Of a stretch of DNA of 64,000 nucleotides, positions 8,456-17,313 are shown one piece after another. Every line of letters starts with the position of its first letter. Positions within the stretch are counted from its first letter, which is position 1. The stretch is from positions 1 to 64,000 of the forward strand of contig NZ_FMZQ01000013.1 of the NCBI RefSeq assembly GCF_900102635.1, written 5' to 3'. Made by a program: the position numbers and the translations under genes. The stretch is from Ectopseudomonas chengduensis (lineage in GTDB: Bacteria; Pseudomonadota; Gammaproteobacteria; Pseudomonadales; Pseudomonadaceae). The notes below the pieces were generated by a model that made no database searches, was not told where the DNA came from, and worked only from the letters and a program-made list of their open reading frames with translations.

Positions 8456-9448
8456 TTAGGCTGAGGCGCTGACCGGCTTGCCGCCCTTGGGCTTGAAGTA
8501 CAGGGTGGTGCCGCGGGCGAGGTTGTCCAGGCTGACGTGATCCTTGGCCACCTCGGCTTCGATCAGCTCGTCCTGGCCTTCGACCTTGAGGGTGATGCGG
8601 GTGATCGCGCCGAGCAGACGAATGTCGCGTACCTCGCCGGCCTTGTGCTCCGGGCTCGGTTCGCTGGACAGGTCAACCTCGTGCGGGCGGAACAGTACGT
8701 GGTGATCGTTGCCGACGTAGAGGCGGTTGGCGTCACCGAGGAAGTGGTAGACGAAATCGCTGGCCGGATTCTCGTAAACCTCGGCCGGTGTACCGATCTG
8801 CTCGATCACGCCCTTGTTCATCACCACGATGCGGTCGGCCACTTCCATGGCTTCTTCCTGGTCGTGGGTGACGAATACGCTGGTCAGGTGCACGTCCTCG
8901 TGCAGGCGCGCCAGCCAGCGGCGCAGCTCCTTGCGCACCTTGGCATCCAGCGCGCCGAAGGGTTCGTCGAGCAGCAGTACGCGCGGCTCCACCGCCAGGG
9001 CGCGAGCCAGGGCAATACGCTGGCGCTGACCGCCGGAGAGCTGTTCCGGGTAGCGATCGCCGAGCCAGTCGAGCTGCACCAGGTCGAGCAGTTCGTGGAC
9101 CTTGCGCTTGATCACCTCTTCGCTCGGGCGCTGACCCTTGGGCTTCATGCGCAGGCCGAAGGCGACGTTGTCGAACACCGTCATGTGGCGGAACAGCGCG
9201 TAGTGCTGGAACACGAAGCCGACGTTGCGATCACGCACGTCGTGGTTGGAGACGTCCTCGCCGTGGAACTCGATGGTGCCGCTGTCCGGGGTTTCCAGGC
9301 CGGCGATGATGCGCAGCAGGGTGGTCTTGCCGCAGCCGGACGGGCCGAGCAGGGCGACCAGTTCGCCGCTCTGGATGTTCAGGTTGATCTCGTTCAGCGC
9401 CTTGAACGCATTGAAGTTCTTGCTGACGTTGCGGATTTCGATACTCAT
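8456..9448 (-). CDS. cysA: Sulfate/thiosulfate ABC transporter ATP-binding protein CysA
   Basis: The ATPase that energises sulfate/thiosulfate import, 330 residues. Walker A GPSGCGKT at 35-42, Q-loop around VFQHYALF, signature LSGGQ at 137-141, Walker B VLLLDE at 157-162 and His195 in the H-loop are all present. A C-terminal TOBE-like part follows (FRPHEVDL, then VSLDNLARGT). It is the last gene of the minus-strand order sbp-cysT-cysW-cysA, with a 3-base gap after cysW. It is the only cysA in the window and may also serve the second CysT/CysW pair at 52722-54385 (inference). Confidence 0.97.
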   Translation of the reverse strand: MSIEIRNVSKNFNAFKALNEINLNIQSGELVALLGPSGCGKTTLLRIIAGLETPDSGTIEFHGEDVSNHDVRDRNVGFVFQHYALFRHMTVFDNVAFGLRMKPKGQRPSEEVIKRKVHELLDLVQLDWLGDRYPEQLSGGQRQRIALARALAVEPRVLLLDEPFGALDAKVRKELRRWLARLHEDVHLTSVFVTHDQEEAMEVADRIVVMNKGVIEQIGTPAEVYENPASDFVYHFLGDANRLYVGNDHHVLFRPHEVDLSSEPSPEHKAGEVRDIRLLGAITRITLKVEGQDELIEAEVAKDHVSLDNLARGTTLYFKPKGGKPVSASA

Positions 9449-9451
9449 GTT

Positions 9452-10324
9452 TTATTCCTCGCCCGCACTGGCTTTCAGGCGGTTGATACGGGATTCGCTC
9501 CACTGCTTGAGCAGCAGGATGAACAGCGCCAGAAGCAGTAGCAGGCTGGCAACGCTGAAGGCGGCGACGTGATTGTATTCGTTGTAGAGAATCTCGACAT
9601 GCAGCGGCAGCGTATTGGTGTAGCCGCGGATGTGCCCGGAGACCACCGATACTGCGCCAAACTCGCCCATCGCCCGGGCGGTGCACAGCACCACGCCGTA
9701 GATCAGGCCCCATTTGATATTGGGCAGGGTCACGTGCCAGAACATCTGCCAGCCGTTGGCACCGAGCAGGCGCGCGGCCTCTTCCTCCTGCGTGCCCTGT
9801 TCCTGCATCAGCGGGATCAGCTCGCGGGCGACGAAGGGCACGGTGACAAAGATGGTCGCCAGGACGATGCCGGGCAGGGCGAAGATGATCTGGATATCGT
9901 GCTCGCGCAACCAGGGGCCGAAGAAGCCCTGGGCGCCGAACAGCAGCACATAGATCAGACCGGCGATTACCGGTGACACCGAGAACGGCAGGTCGATCAG
10001 GGTCACCAGAATGCTCTTGCCGCGAAACTCATACTTGCTCACGCACCAGGCGGCGGCCACGCCGAACACCAGATTGAGCGGCACGGCGATGCCCACGGCG
10101 AGCAGGGTCAGTTTCAGTGCGCTGATGGCGTCGGGTTCGAGGATCGAAGCGACGAACACGCCGACGCCCTGTTTGAGCGCCTCGGTCGCCACCACGAACA
10201 AGGGCAGCAGCAGGAAGAAGGCGAACACCAGCCAGGCCGAAATGATCAGCAGGCGGCGGCCCAGGGCGTTACCGCGGCGCGCGGCATTGTTGGCGGCGCT
10301 GGCCGTCAGGGTTGCAGATGACAT
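9452..10324 (-). CDS. cysW: Sulfate ABC transporter permease CysW
   Basis: A 290-residue membrane permease subunit of the sulfate importer. It has an Ala/Arg-rich cytoplasmic N-terminus, about six membrane helices and the ABC-coupling EAA motif EEEAARLLGANGWQ near residue 190. FGAVSVVSGHIRGYTNTLPL near residue 237 is characteristic of CysW. It lies 10 bases downstream of cysT and 3 bases upstream of cysA, so the genes are clearly one operon. Confidence 0.96.
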   Translation of the reverse strand: MSSATLTASAANNAARRGNALGRRLLIISAWLVFAFFLLLPLFVVATEALKQGVGVFVASILEPDAISALKLTLLAVGIAVPLNLVFGVAAAWCVSKYEFRGKSILVTLIDLPFSVSPVIAGLIYVLLFGAQGFFGPWLREHDIQIIFALPGIVLATIFVTVPFVARELIPLMQEQGTQEEEAARLLGANGWQMFWHVTLPNIKWGLIYGVVLCTARAMGEFGAVSVVSGHIRGYTNTLPLHVEILYNEYNHVAAFSVASLLLLLALFILLLKQWSESRINRLKASAGEE

Positions 10325-10334
10325 GCCTGGCTCC

Positions 10335-11153
10335 TTAAGAACGGCTGATGCGGCGCTGCAGCAGGTTGATCAGCAGCAGCAAGATGAACGACACCACCAG
10401 CATCAGCACGCCGATGGCGGTGGCGCCGGCGTAGTTGTACTGGTCCAGCTGCACCATGATCAGCAGCGGCAGGATCTCGGTCTTCATCGGCATGTTGCCG
10501 GCGATGAAGATCACCGAGCCGTACTCGCCAACGCCACGGGCGAAGGCCAGGGCGAAGCCGGTCAGCCAGGCCGGCAGCAGCGCCGGCAGCAGCACGTGGC
10601 GGGCCACCTGCAGCGGCTTGGCACCGAGGCAGGCGGCGGCTTCCTCGACTTCGCGCGGGATGTCGGCCAGTACCGGCTGGATGGTGCGCACGACGAAGGG
10701 TAGGGTGACGAAGGTCAGCGCCAGGGTGATGCCCAACGGGGTGTAGGCGATCTTGAAACCCAGGGTGGTGGCGAACTGGCCGATCAAACCGTTGGGCGCA
10801 TAGAGCGCGGTCAGGGCGATACCGGCGACCGCGGTGGGCAGGGCGAACGGCAGGTCGATCATCGCTTCGATGATCTTGCGACCGGGGAAGGTGTAGCGCA
10901 CCAGCACCCAGGCCAGCAGGGTACCGATCACGCCGTTGATGATGGCAGCGAGAAAGGCGGTGCCGAAGCTCAGCTTCAGGGCGGCCAGCACGCGCGGCGA
11001 GGAAATGATTGCCCAGAACTGATCCCAGGTGAGCTGGGCAGCGTGGACGAACATGGCACCCAGGGGAATCAGCACCAACAGACTGAGGTACACCAGGGTG
11101 TAACCCAGCGTCAGCCCGAAGCCGGGTATGACGGGGGAAGTACGACGAGACAT
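10335..11153 (-). CDS. cysT: Sulfate ABC transporter permease CysT
   Basis: A 272-residue permease (CysT/CysU) of the sulfate importer, beginning MSRRTSPVIPGFGLTLGYTL. It has about six membrane helices, the EAA-loop EVEEAAACLGAKPLQVARHV and the family segment LPFALPTAVAGIALTALYAP. It pairs with CysW to form the channel. It is 123 bases downstream of sbp; that gap holds an AT-containing spacer but no clear terminator, so transcription from the sbp promoter is likely. Confidence 0.96.
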   Translation of the reverse strand: MSRRTSPVIPGFGLTLGYTLVYLSLLVLIPLGAMFVHAAQLTWDQFWAIISSPRVLAALKLSFGTAFLAAIINGVIGTLLAWVLVRYTFPGRKIIEAMIDLPFALPTAVAGIALTALYAPNGLIGQFATTLGFKIAYTPLGITLALTFVTLPFVVRTIQPVLADIPREVEEAAACLGAKPLQVARHVLLPALLPAWLTGFALAFARGVGEYGSVIFIAGNMPMKTEILPLLIMVQLDQYNYAGATAIGVLMLVVSFILLLLINLLQRRISRS

Positions 11154-11276
11154 TGGCTGTCCTTATCTGCTTGGGTTGCAACGCTTTAATACGCAAAGGG
11201 CGGACAAGCCAAAACACTGCCCGCCGCCTGCAATTGCCCAAGGTGGACAGGGAGTATTCCCTGCCCACCCGTTTTA

Positions 11277-12275
11277 TCACTGGGCTTGGTAGATCTGGTC
11301 GAACACGCCACCGTCGTTGAAGAACTTCGGCTGAGCGGTTTTCCAGCCATCGAAGTCAGCGTCGATGGTTACCAGCTTGAGCTGCGGGAACTGCTTGGCG
11401 AACTCGGCCGCCACCGCCTGGTTGCGTGGGCGGTAGAAGTGCTTGGCGGCGATGCGCTGGCCTTCCTCGCTGTACAGGTAGTTGAGGTAGGCCTCGGCGA
11501 CTTTGCGGGTGCCTTTCTTGTCGACGTTCTGATCGACCACGCTTACCGGCGGTTCGGCGAGGATCGACAGCGACGGCGCGACGATCTCGAAGTTCTCCCC
11601 GCCTTCTTCCTTGAGCGCCAGGAAGGCCTCGTTCTCCCAGGCCAGCAGCACGTCGCCGATGCCGTTGTTGACGAAGGTGATGGTTGAGCCGCGGGCGCCG
11701 GTATCGAGCACCGGGACGTTCTTGTAGAGCTTCTCGGTGAAGGCCTTGGCCTCGGCTTCGCTGCCGTACTTCTGCTGGGCATAGGCCCAGGCAGCGAGGA
11801 AGTTCCAGCGTGCGCCACCGGAGGTTTTCGGGTTCGGGGTAATCACTTCCACGCCCGGCTTGACCAGGTCATCCCAGTCCTTCAGGCCTTTCGGGTTGCC
11901 CTTGCGCACCAGGAACACGATGGTCGAGGTGTAGGGGGTGCTGGCGTCCGGCAGACGCTCCTGCCAGTTTTCCGGGATCAGCTTGCCGAGCTTGTACAGC
12001 TCGTCGATATCGCCGGCCAGGGCCAGGGTCACCACGTCGGCGCGCAGGCCGTCGATCACCGCACGGGCCTGCTTGCCCGAGCCGCCGTGGGATTGCTGGA
12101 TGGTCACCGCTTCGTTGCCCTGGGCCTGCCAGTGCTTGTTGAAGGCGGCGTTGAATTCGGTGTAGAGCTCACGGGTCGGGTCGTAGGACACGTTGAGCAG
12201 GGTTTGTGCGGCGGCTACCGGGCCGGCGATCAGGGCGCTGGCCAGTGCGGCCAGGGCGAAACGACGAATGGACAT
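11277..12275 (-). CDS. sbp: Periplasmic sulfate-binding protein Sbp
   Basis: The 332-residue periplasmic receptor for sulfate. A Sec signal peptide (SIRRFALAALASALIAGPVAAA) is followed by NVSYDPTRELYTEFN and the sulfate-pocket signature TPNPKTSGGARW. Length and ending are typical of Sbp. It is followed by cysT, cysW and cysA and preceded by oscA on the same strand. In pseudomonads this locus is induced by sulfur limitation through CysB; an AT-rich region upstream of oscA is compatible with that. Confidence 0.96.
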   Translation of the reverse strand: MSIRRFALAALASALIAGPVAAAQTLLNVSYDPTRELYTEFNAAFNKHWQAQGNEAVTIQQSHGGSGKQARAVIDGLRADVVTLALAGDIDELYKLGKLIPENWQERLPDASTPYTSTIVFLVRKGNPKGLKDWDDLVKPGVEVITPNPKTSGGARWNFLAAWAYAQQKYGSEAEAKAFTEKLYKNVPVLDTGARGSTITFVNNGIGDVLLAWENEAFLALKEEGGENFEIVAPSLSILAEPPVSVVDQNVDKKGTRKVAEAYLNYLYSEEGQRIAAKHFYRPRNQAVAAEFAKQFPQLKLVTIDADFDGWKTAQPKFFNDGGVFDQIYQAQ

Positions 12276-12377
12276 GGTGCAGCTCCTAACTGTGAAATTC
12301 TTGTGTTGGCGTATTGGGTGTCAGGCGGGGCGATCTTTCTCGAGCCCTCTGGTGGTCCAGTCGGGCCGCATCATGTT

Positions 12378-12560
12378 TCAGCTGTTCTTGGTACTCGGTT
12401 GTTGCAGGCGAATCTTTTCCTTGCGCTCGATCTGCACGACCTGGCCGTTGTGCACGGTGATTTCCACCGAGCCGAATTTCAGGCCATGCAGGGCGGTCTG
12501 AATCTCGCGCAGGATGCTGGCTTCATCCTGGCCTTCGAGGTTTCTCAGCGTCGCGGTCAT
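12378..12560 (-). CDS. oscA: OscA / YezD-like small protein (DUF2292)
   Basis: A 60-residue protein with the DUF2292/YezD fold (EIQTALHGLKFGSVEITVHN, then GQVVQIERKEKIRL). The name oscA follows the small gene beside sbp reported in Pseudomonas corrugata as needed for use of organosulfur compounds and for growth under chromate stress. Size, sequence type and position upstream of sbp-cysTWA all match. Its biochemical role is unknown. It is separated from sbp by about 100 bases and is probably its operon leader gene. Confidence 0.88.
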   Translation of the reverse strand: MTATLRNLEGQDEASILREIQTALHGLKFGSVEITVHNGQVVQIERKEKIRLQQPSTKNS

Positions 12561-12599
12561 TTCCAGGCTCCTTATGAATAGGTCGCCATGGCGGCGGTA

Positions 12600-12800
12600 T
12601 GGAGTACCGACGCTGGCGTGGAGCGGATAGTAGAGAGATGGAAATATTCTTAAAAATATTGTTTAAGAACATTTATATGCTTTTTGGAAATATGAGGCAT
12701 GATGCGATTTATTGCGTTTTTGGAATAAGTAAATAAGTTCTTATTCTTTTTGTAATTTATTCGTGCTGCCTAGACTGACGCCATTCGATTCAAGGAGGCG
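12600..12800. promoter_or_regulatory. AT-rich divergent control region (oscA-sbp operon / hydrolase gene)
   Basis: Between oscA (minus) and the hydrolase gene (plus) lies a strikingly AT-rich stretch within GC-rich DNA, including TTATTCTTTTT at 12741-12751 and several ATAAGT-like words. CysB-type sites are AT-rich and degenerate, so binding is plausible but not proven. A strong ribosome site AAGGAGG at 12792-12798 serves the plus-strand gene. Confidence 0.55.
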
Positions 12801-12805
12801 CCGTC

Positions 12806-13387
12806 ATGGGCAGCGAAGCAATCCGTTACCTGATCCTGCCGGGCTGGCAGGGCTCACCCGAAGAACACTGGCAAAGCCATTGGCAGCGCAGCCTGCCGAA
12901 TAGCGCGCGTGTGGAGCAGAAGGACTGGCTCAACCCGCAACGTGGCGACTGGGTCACCGCGTTGAACCAGGCAGTCGCCGACGATCCGCGTCCGCTCATC
13001 CTCATCGCCCATAGCCTGGGCTGCGTGACGGTGGCTCATTGGGCCGCGCAGGCACCGGTCGAACTGCTGCGCCGTGTGCGCGGCGCGCTGCTGGTGGCGC
13101 CGGCCGATGTCGAGCGGCCGGGCTGCCCCGAGGCACTGCAGAATTTCGCGCCGATGCCGCGTGATCTGCTGCCCTTTCCCAGCCTGCTGGTGGGTTCCGA
13201 CAACGACGCAGCGGCCAGCGCCCTGCGCGCCATGGAGCTGGCGCGGGCCTGGGGCAGCGAGGCGGCGATTCTGACCGGTGCCGGGCATATCAACGTGAAG
13301 TCCGGGCACCGTTACTGGGAGCAGGGCTTCGGCTATCTGTATCGCCTGCAGAGCCGCATCGAACAGCAGTCGCGCTTGCGCGCCTGA
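12806..13387 (+). CDS. RBBP9/YdeN-family serine hydrolase
   Basis: A compact alpha/beta hydrolase of 193 residues. It shows the family opening ILPGWQGSPEEHWQSHW, nucleophile Ser70 in AHSLGC, the acid in VGSDND (about 132-134) and His161 in GAGHINV. No signal peptide is present, so it is cytoplasmic. Family members are esterase-like enzymes of unclear substrate. ATG at 12806 follows AAGGAGG. It shares an AT-rich promoter region with the sulfate uptake operon, so sulfur control is possible. A terminator follows. Confidence 0.9.
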   Translation: MGSEAIRYLILPGWQGSPEEHWQSHWQRSLPNSARVEQKDWLNPQRGDWVTALNQAVADDPRPLILIAHSLGCVTVAHWAAQAPVELLRRVRGALLVAPADVERPGCPEALQNFAPMPRDLLPFPSLLVGSDNDAAASALRAMELARAWGSEAAILTGAGHINVKSGHRYWEQGFGYLYRLQSRIEQQSRLRA

Positions 13388-13414
13388 TCCCCTCATAGCG
13401 GGACAACCTTTTCG

Positions 13415-13451
13415 GAGCGGGGTCGGGCCAGGCAGCCGCCCGCTCTTTTTT
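13415..13451 (+). terminator. Rho-independent terminator after the hydrolase gene
   Basis: Stem arms GAGCGGG (13415-13421) and CCCGCTC (13439-13445) are followed by a run of T ending at 13451. This is a good intrinsic terminator for the gene at 12806-13387. Confidence 0.82.
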
Positions 13452-13574
13452 ATGGCTGGCCATCCATGGCGGCCACCCTTCGGGCCGTTGCGGGGCAAGG
13501 TTAAAAGTTGCTCCAGGCATTTTTTATTCGCGTACAGGCTGCGCCGGCGAGGTGTGGCTCAGGAGCTTCACGTC

Positions 13575-14399
13575 ATGAGTCTTCCACCTGGTTTCCCACC
13601 ACCATTGACCTTCGCTGATTCGGACAAGAGCCCGCTGAGCATCCGCGCCAAGGCGCTGGTATTCGTCGATGCGCGTTCGCGCCAGTTGCGTGAGCGTGCC
13701 GAAGCCTTGGCGGGCAATGGCCAGCCGTTGCTGATTCTCGGTGAAACCGGCACCGGCAAGGAGCTGCTGGCGCGCTATATCCATCGCCACAGTGAGCGCG
13801 CTGGCCTGTTCGTGGCGGTGAGCTGCGCGGCGATAAGCCCGCAGTGGGGCGAGGCCGAGTTGTTCGGCCATGCCGCCGGTGCTCATGTCGGCGCCGGCAG
13901 TAGCCGTGCCGGCTGGTTCGGTTCGGCCAATGGCGGCACGCTCTACCTGGATGAAATCGCCGACCTCTCGCGGCCGTTGCAGAGCAAGCTGCTGGCCGCG
14001 CTGGAAACCCGCGAGGTGTATCGCGTCGGCGCCAGCCAGGCGCTGCCGGTGGATGTGCGTCTGGTGGCGGCGAGTAGCATCGACCTGGCCCGCGCGGTGG
14101 CCGCCGGCACCTTCGATGAGCGCCTGTACGCCTACCTGTGTGACGGCCAGTTGCTGTTCCCGGCGCTGCGTCAGCGGGTCGGCGACATTCTGCCGCTGGC
14201 CGAATACTTCCTCGGCATCCATGCCTCGCGCCTGGGCCTGACCATTCCGTCGATCAGTCCGGCGGCGCAGTCCGTGCTGGAGGCACATCGCTGGCCGGGC
14301 AATACCCGCGAGCTGGAGAACGTCATCCATTTCGCCCTGCTGCTGGCCGGCAATGCCGAGATCGGGCCGGAGCATCTGGAGTTGCCGGGTATTGCGTGA
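13575..14399 (+). CDS. Sigma-54 activator-like AAA+ ATPase lacking canonical GAFTGA motif and HTH
   Basis: The 274-residue protein is a stand-alone bacterial enhancer-binding-protein AAA+ domain. It has Walker A GETGTGKE (56-63), Walker B GGTLYLDE (120-127), the arginine region FDERLYAYL and the sensor II motif WPGNTRELENVI. The sigma-54-contacting GAFTGA loop reads GAHVGA (102-107), and the protein stops soon after the AAA+ domain without the usual Fis-type DNA-binding helix-turn-helix. It is therefore probably not a normal activator. ATG at 13575 is supported by AGGAG at 13561. It resembles the SfnR group, which fits the sulfur context, but that name is not assigned. Confidence 0.78.
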   Translation: MSLPPGFPPPLTFADSDKSPLSIRAKALVFVDARSRQLRERAEALAGNGQPLLILGETGTGKELLARYIHRHSERAGLFVAVSCAAISPQWGEAELFGHAAGAHVGAGSSRAGWFGSANGGTLYLDEIADLSRPLQSKLLAALETREVYRVGASQALPVDVRLVAASSIDLARAVAAGTFDERLYAYLCDGQLLFPALRQRVGDILPLAEYFLGIHASRLGLTIPSISPAAQSVLEAHRWPGNTRELENVIHFALLLAGNAEIGPEHLELPGIA

Positions 14400-14563
14400 G
14401 ACTGATCGTTCCTCACGCTCCGCGTGGGAATGCACCCTGGGACGCTCTGCATCCGTTTGGCTTTTGCCTAGCAGTCCGTACGGGCGCTGAGCGCCCTTAC
14501 CTTGACTCCCACGCAGAGCGTGGGAGCTACAGATCTGCGTGTGCTCGGTGCGCGCGGCGCACC
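14400..14563. repeat. Palindrome-rich intergenic region between convergent genes
   Basis: The region holds several imperfect inverted repeats built on ACGCTC/GAGCGT words (TCACGCTCCGCGTGGGA at 14413-14429 and CTCCCACGCAGAGCGTGGGAG near 14505-14531). The regulator gene ends at one side and modC at the other, so they may act as a two-way transcription stop. No gene is seen. Confidence 0.65.
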
Positions 14564-15688
14564 CTACGGCGCGAGCAGCGACACCGATTTGATCTGCGCC
14601 CAGAGCGCCTGGCCGGCATGAATGCCCAGCTGATCGAAGGAGTAGCGGGTGATTCGCGCCAGCAGGCGTTGATCACCGATGCGCAGGGTCAGCAGCATCT
14701 GCGCATCGAGCGCCTGCCAGCTTTCCACCCGTGCCGGCAGCAGATTGAGCAGGCTGCAATCCTCGGCGCGATTGAGCGCCAGGCTGACATCGCGTGCCTT
14801 GATCTTCACGCGCACCGAGTGGCCGTTGGGCAACGCCGCATGGGGCAGGCGCAGGCAGGCTTCGCTGCGGGGAAGGTTGAGTTGCAGCAGATCGTAGGCG
14901 GCATCATGACCGCAGACCTGGCCGTCGATCACGGCCTCGGCATCCTCGTCGCTGGCGAAGGGCAGGTCGGCGCGCAGCAGAATTTCCTTGAGCGGGCCGC
15001 TGGCGCGCACCTGGCCTTCGTCGAGCAGCACCAGATGATCGGCCAGGCGCGCCACCTCGTCCGGGGCGTGGCTGACGTAGAGCACCGGGATGTCCAGCTC
15101 CTCGTGCAGGCGCTGCAGATACGGCAGCACTTCCTGTTTGCGCTTGAGGTCCAGCGAAGCCAGCGGCTCGTCCATCAGCAGCAGGCGCGGGCTGGTCACC
15201 AGCGCGCGGGCTATGCCGACGCGTTGGCGTTCGCCGCCGGACAGCGCCGAGGGCATGCGCTCGAGCAGGTGGCCGATGCCCAGCAGCTGCAGCGCCTGAT
15301 CCAGCGCCACCCTGCGTTGCGAGGCGGGGATGCGCCGTTGGCCGTACTCAAGGTTCTTGCGCACGCTCAGGTGCGGGAACAGGTTGGCGTCCTGGAACAC
15401 GTAGCCGATGGCGCGTTTGTGCGCCGGCAGAAAGAAACCGCGCTCACTGTCGTGCCAGAGCTCTCCAGCAACCTGCAGGTAGCCCTGCTGCGGGCGATCC
15501 AGCCCGGCGAAGCAGCGCAGGCAACTGGTCTTGCCCGAACCGGAATGGCCGAACAGCGCACTGACGCCGCGCCCGGGCAGGTCAAGGTCGACATCCAGGG
15601 TGAAGCCCGGATGCTTGACCAGAAAGCGCGCGCGAATACGCCCATCGTCGTGGATGGCAGGTATCAGTGCCTTGCCGAGCCCGAACAT
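14564..15688 (-). CDS. modC: Molybdate ABC transporter ATP-binding protein ModC
   Basis: The ATPase of the molybdate importer, 374 residues. It has Walker A GHSGSGKT (47-54), signature LSGGERQRVGIARAL, Walker B LLLMDEPLASLD and a C-terminal Mop/TOBE domain (VRVKIKARDVSLALNRAED, then LLARITRYSFDQL) that binds oxyanion. Compared with typical ModC it carries about 18 extra N-terminal residues. ATG at 15688 is kept because it overlaps the modB stop as TGATG. An in-frame GTG directly before it is the alternative. Confidence 0.95.
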   Translation of the reverse strand: MFGLGKALIPAIHDDGRIRARFLVKHPGFTLDVDLDLPGRGVSALFGHSGSGKTSCLRCFAGLDRPQQGYLQVAGELWHDSERGFFLPAHKRAIGYVFQDANLFPHLSVRKNLEYGQRRIPASQRRVALDQALQLLGIGHLLERMPSALSGGERQRVGIARALVTSPRLLLMDEPLASLDLKRKQEVLPYLQRLHEELDIPVLYVSHAPDEVARLADHLVLLDEGQVRASGPLKEILLRADLPFASDEDAEAVIDGQVCGHDAAYDLLQLNLPRSEACLRLPHAALPNGHSVRVKIKARDVSLALNRAEDCSLLNLLPARVESWQALDAQMLLTLRIGDQRLLARITRYSFDQLGIHAGQALWAQIKSVSLLAP

Positions 15689-16368
15689 CACAGCGCCCTC
15701 ATCCGAGCATTGCGCCCGCCGTACAACGCCAGCAGAACGATGAAGGAGAACGCCACCATGCCGCCGGCCAGCCAGTGCGCCTGGGCGTAGTTCATGGTTT
15801 CCACGTGGTTGTAGATCTGCACCGAGACCACCTGGGTCTTGCCGGGGATATTGCCGCCGATCATCAGCACCACGCCGAACTCACCGATGGTATGGGCGAA
15901 GCTGAGAATGGCGGCGGTGATGAAGCCGGGGCGGGCCAGCGGCAGCACCACGCTGAAGAAGCTGTCCCAGGGATTGGCGCGCAGGGTCGCGGCGGCCTCC
16001 AGCGGGCCGCGGCCGATGGCCTCGAAGGCGTTCTGCAACGGCTGCACGACGAAGGGCAGGGAATAGAAGATCGAACCAATCACCAGGCCGGTAAAGGTGA
16101 AAGTGAAGGTGCCGAGACCGAGGCTCTGCGTCAGTTGGCCGAAGAAGCCATTGGGCCCCATGCTCACCAGCAGATAGAAGCCGATCACCGTTGGCGGCAG
16201 CACCAGCGGCAGCGCCACCACCGCGCCGACCGGGCGCTTGAGCCAAGAGTCGGTGCGCGCCAGCCACAGGGCAATCGGCGTACCGATGATCAGCAGCAGC
16301 ACGGTGGTCAGCGAGGCCAGCTCCAGGGTCAGGAGGATGGCGTCGAGGTCATTCTTGGACAGCGGCAT
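15688..16368 (-). CDS. modB: Molybdate ABC transporter permease ModB
   Basis: A 226-residue membrane permease of the molybdate importer with five to six helices. It has LPLVLPPTVIGFYLLV, the MGPNGFFG loop and the EAA-type coupling loop LEAAATLRANPWDSF. The start MPLSKNDLDAI matches the family; the frame remains open upstream into a repeat, but those codons are not conserved. Its stop overlaps the modC start, so translation is coupled. A palindromic repeat separates it from modA. Confidence 0.95.
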   Translation of the reverse strand: MPLSKNDLDAILLTLELASLTTVLLLIIGTPIALWLARTDSWLKRPVGAVVALPLVLPPTVIGFYLLVSMGPNGFFGQLTQSLGLGTFTFTFTGLVIGSIFYSLPFVVQPLQNAFEAIGRGPLEAAATLRANPWDSFFSVVLPLARPGFITAAILSFAHTIGEFGVVLMIGGNIPGKTQVVSVQIYNHVETMNYAQAHWLAGGMVAFSFIVLLALYGGRNARMRAL

Positions 16369-16389
16369 GTATAGGTTCCGGTGGCGAAC

Positions 16390-16451
16390 GTAGCCCGGAT
16401 GCAATCCGGGGCAGGCACAGTCAGGAGGCTCCCGGATTTCATCCGGGCTAC
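16390..16451. repeat. 'tagcccggatg' palindromic repeat between modA and modB
   Basis: Arms GTAGCCCGGATGCAATCC (16390) and GGATTTCATCCGGGCTAC (ending 16451) pair imperfectly around a 20-base loop. The modA stop codon (complement of 16448-16450) lies inside the right arm. Further copies occur at 22532, 47850 and 50845, with half copies at 31859 and 49109. Confidence 0.88.
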
Positions 16452-17203
16452 GGCAGTTTATAGCCGAACGATTCGATCACCCTGGCCGCTTCCGCGCTCT
16501 GCAGGTACTCGACCAGTGCCACGGCGGCCGGATTGTTCGCACCCTGCTTGAGCATCACCGCGTCCTGCTTGATCGGGTCGTACATGGCCTCCGGCACGAT
16601 CCAGGCCGAGCCGCTACTGACCTGGCCGTCCTTGTACACCTGCGACAGCGCGACGAAACCCAGCTCGGCGTTGCCGGTGAAGACGAACTGATGTGCCTGG
16701 GTGATGTTCTGGCCCTCCACCAGCTTGGCTTTCACTGCCTCGCTCAGCCCCAGCTTGTCCAGCACCTGCATCGCGGCCAGGCCGTAGGGCGCGGCCTTGG
16801 GGTTGGCGATGGACAGGTGCCTGAACTGGCCGGCCTTCAGCGCCGCGTCCGTGCCGTCGAGGTAGCTGGCATCGGCTGACCACAGCACCAGGCTGCCGAT
16901 GGCGTAGGTGAAACGCGAGCCGGGCACTGTTGCACCTTCGCTCTCCAGCCTGGCCGGCGTCGTGTCGTCGGCAGCGAGCAGCACATCGAAAGGCGCGCCA
17001 TTCTTGATCTGCGCATAGAACTGCCCGGTAGCGCCGAAGGACGCCACCAGCTTGTGCCCGGTGGCCTTCTCGAACGCGGGCGCGATGGCCTGCATCGGTG
17101 CGGTGAAGTTGGCGGCCACGGCGATCTTGACCTCGTCGGCGATGGCGCCGCTGGTGAAGATCAGGCCGAGGGTAAACAGGCTGCGCTTGAGAGGCTTGAG
17201 CAT
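16448..17203 (-). CDS. modA: Periplasmic molybdate-binding protein ModA
   Basis: The 251-residue periplasmic receptor for molybdate/tungstate. A signal peptide (MLKPLKRSLFTLGLIFTSGAIA) is followed by KIAVAANFTAPMQAIAP, GATGQFYAQIKNGAPFDVLL and the late segment EAARVIESFGYKLP, all typical of ModA. It is the first gene of modABC on the minus strand. No obvious Mo box could be identified upstream. Its stop codon is supplied by a dispersed palindromic repeat. Confidence 0.95.
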   Translation of the reverse strand: MLKPLKRSLFTLGLIFTSGAIADEVKIAVAANFTAPMQAIAPAFEKATGHKLVASFGATGQFYAQIKNGAPFDVLLAADDTTPARLESEGATVPGSRFTYAIGSLVLWSADASYLDGTDAALKAGQFRHLSIANPKAAPYGLAAMQVLDKLGLSEAVKAKLVEGQNITQAHQFVFTGNAELGFVALSQVYKDGQVSSGSAWIVPEAMYDPIKQDAVMLKQGANNPAAVALVEYLQSAEAARVIESFGYKLP

Positions 17204-17313
17204 GAGGATTCCTCGTGGAATCGATCCTGATGACAGACCGGATGCGCAATCCTACATCGTTATGTTTTTTTGTATATAGCGGTTGTTGAAGTGGCTGACG
17301 GGCCTGGCCTGCA

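Noticed and set aside
14396..15790. A 464-codon plus-strand frame opposite modC
   Set aside because: Antisense to modC, which has complete ABC motifs; the plus frame has none.
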